From positions 1-5,317 of the forward strand of contig JAIDKM010000046.1 in assembly GCA_029051915.1 (NCBI GenBank): a stretch of 5,317 nucleotides of DNA. Direction: 5' to 3'. Shown here in pieces: positions 4,936 through 5,317 of the stretch. The notes below the pieces were generated by a model. It searched no databases. It was not told the DNA's origin and saw only the letters and a program-made list of their open reading frames with translations. This DNA comes from Alistipes sp. (lineage in GTDB: Bacteria; Bacteroidota; Bacteroidia; Bacteroidales; Rikenellaceae). The position numbers and the translations under genes were made by a program. Within the stretch, counting starts at the first letter, position 1. Every line of letters begins with the position of its first letter.

Positions 4936-4967
4936 CAAAGATACGTAAAAGAACGGTAATACGCAAA
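4936..4967 (-). promoter_or_regulatory. Bacteroidetes-type promoter for the zapB-like/zapA/6S group
   Basis: On the minus strand TTTG (4967-4964), a 20-base spacer and TATCTTTG (4943-4936) give exact matches to the -33 (TTTG) and -7 (TAnnTTTG) elements of the Bacteroidetes primary sigma factor. Transcription should begin near 4929, leaving a leader of about 31 bases before ATG 4898. The -33 element starts three bases after the rimO stop codon. No terminator is seen after rimO, so readthrough from rimO may add to this promoter. Confidence 0.85.
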
Positions 4968-4970
4968 TTT

Positions 4971-5317
4971 TTATTTTGCGGCCGCTTCGCCGTAGAGGTC
5001 GTAATCCGACGCCGAGGTGATCGCAACGTCGTAGAAACGACCCCGCAGCAGTCGCCGGCCCGTCGCCGGGATCCAGATCTCCTGGTCGACCTCGGGAGAG
5101 TCGTACTGCGAGCGGGCGATGTAGAACTCGCCCTGCCGCGAGTCGACGATGACCCGCTCGGTCTTCCCGACGCGCCGGCGGTTGTTCTCCAGCGAGATCT
5201 CGCGCTGAAGCGTCATGATGCGCTCGACACGCGCTTGCTTCACGTCGTCGGGCACGTCGTCGCGCAGCCGCAGGGCCGAATGCGTCCCCTCCTCCTCCGA
5301 GTAGGCGAAGACTCCCA
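4971..5317 (-). CDS. rimO: Ribosomal protein S12 methylthiotransferase RimO, C-terminal part
   Basis: RimO is a radical-SAM iron-sulfur enzyme that adds a methylthio group to a conserved aspartate of ribosomal protein S12. Only the last 114 of about 430-440 residues are in the window; the gene runs off the right edge, and the first full codon starts at 5315. The visible protein begins GVFAYSEEEGTHSALRLRDD, the end of the radical-SAM domain. The linker helix VKQARVERIMTLQREISLENNRRRVG follows. The C-terminal TRAM domain comes last (about the final 65 residues), with the RimO-typical ARSQYDSPEVDQEI and GRFYDVAITSASDYDLYGEAAAK. The SPEVD motif separates it from the related tRNA enzyme MiaB. The radical-SAM cysteines lie outside the window. 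Stop TAA is at 4973-4971. Confidence 0.96.
   Translation of the reverse strand, partial: GVFAYSEEEGTHSALRLRDDVPDDVKQARVERIMTLQREISLENNRRRVGKTERVIVDSRQGEFYIARSQYDSPEVDQEIWIPATGRRLLRGRFYDVAITSASDYDLYGEAAAK

Noticed and set aside
4958..4980. CGCAAA/TTTGCG inverted repeat at the end of rimO as a terminator
   Set aside because: The stem is only 6 AT-containing base pairs and no T-run follows on the minus strand. The TTTG is better explained as the -33 promoter element.
1..5317. Mobile element, CRISPR array, toxin-antitoxin or defence system
   Set aside because: No transposase, integrase, direct-repeat array or small toxin-like pair is visible. All supported genes are housekeeping or conserved accessory families.

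Overview
This window is ordinary chromosomal housekeeping DNA from a GC-rich member of the Bacteroidota, most likely order Bacteroidales, with a flavour of Alistipes/Rikenellaceae. That placement is an inference. It rests on the protein sequences (GcvT, RNase Y, ZapA and RimO all read as Bacteroidales-type), on the GC-rich codon usage, and on an exact Bacteroidetes-type promoter (TTTG, 20 bases, TATCTTTG) upstream of the division genes.

Left part, plus strand (1-1582). The window opens inside gcvT, the glycine-cleavage aminomethyltransferase. The reading frame changes near position 45, and the gene ends at 498 followed by a strong intrinsic terminator. Next is a complete 323-residue protein of the dihydroorotate-dehydrogenase-like family. 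It keeps the FMN-barrel motifs but lacks the usual catalytic Cys/Ser motif.

Middle part, minus strand (1586-3874). A small HD-domain phosphohydrolase of unknown substrate meets the DHOD-like gene tail to tail, with only 3 bases between the stop codons. Upstream of it is rny (RNase Y: membrane anchor, coiled coil, KH, HD), which ends in its own intrinsic terminator. That terminator lies about 15 bases before the HD gene's start codon.

Right part, minus strand (3875-5317). Reading leftward, the order is rimO (3' end), a small coiled-coil ZapB-like protein, zapA, a 326-base gap without a protein gene, then rny. The gap is not empty. It holds an RNA of about 190-205 nt with a 16-bp closing stem, a wide central bubble, a long GC-rich apical arm and a terminal U-tract. 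This is the architecture of 6S RNA (ssrS), and it sits directly downstream of zapA as ssrS does in many bacteria. Between the 6S terminator and rny is a second strong hairpin that shares its 5' arm with the terminator U-tract.

How the parts fit. The right-hand cluster puts ribosomal-protein modification (RimO), Z-ring assembly (ZapA plus coiled-coil partner), a global regulator of RNA polymerase (6S RNA) and the main mRNA endonuclease (RNase Y) on one strand. The most interesting material is in the 6S region: promoter-like elements on the bubble strands, an alternative 5' hairpin competing with the closing stem, and a promoter-spacer motif shared with the zapB/zapA promoter. I see no mobile elements, CRISPR arrays, tRNAs or phage genes.
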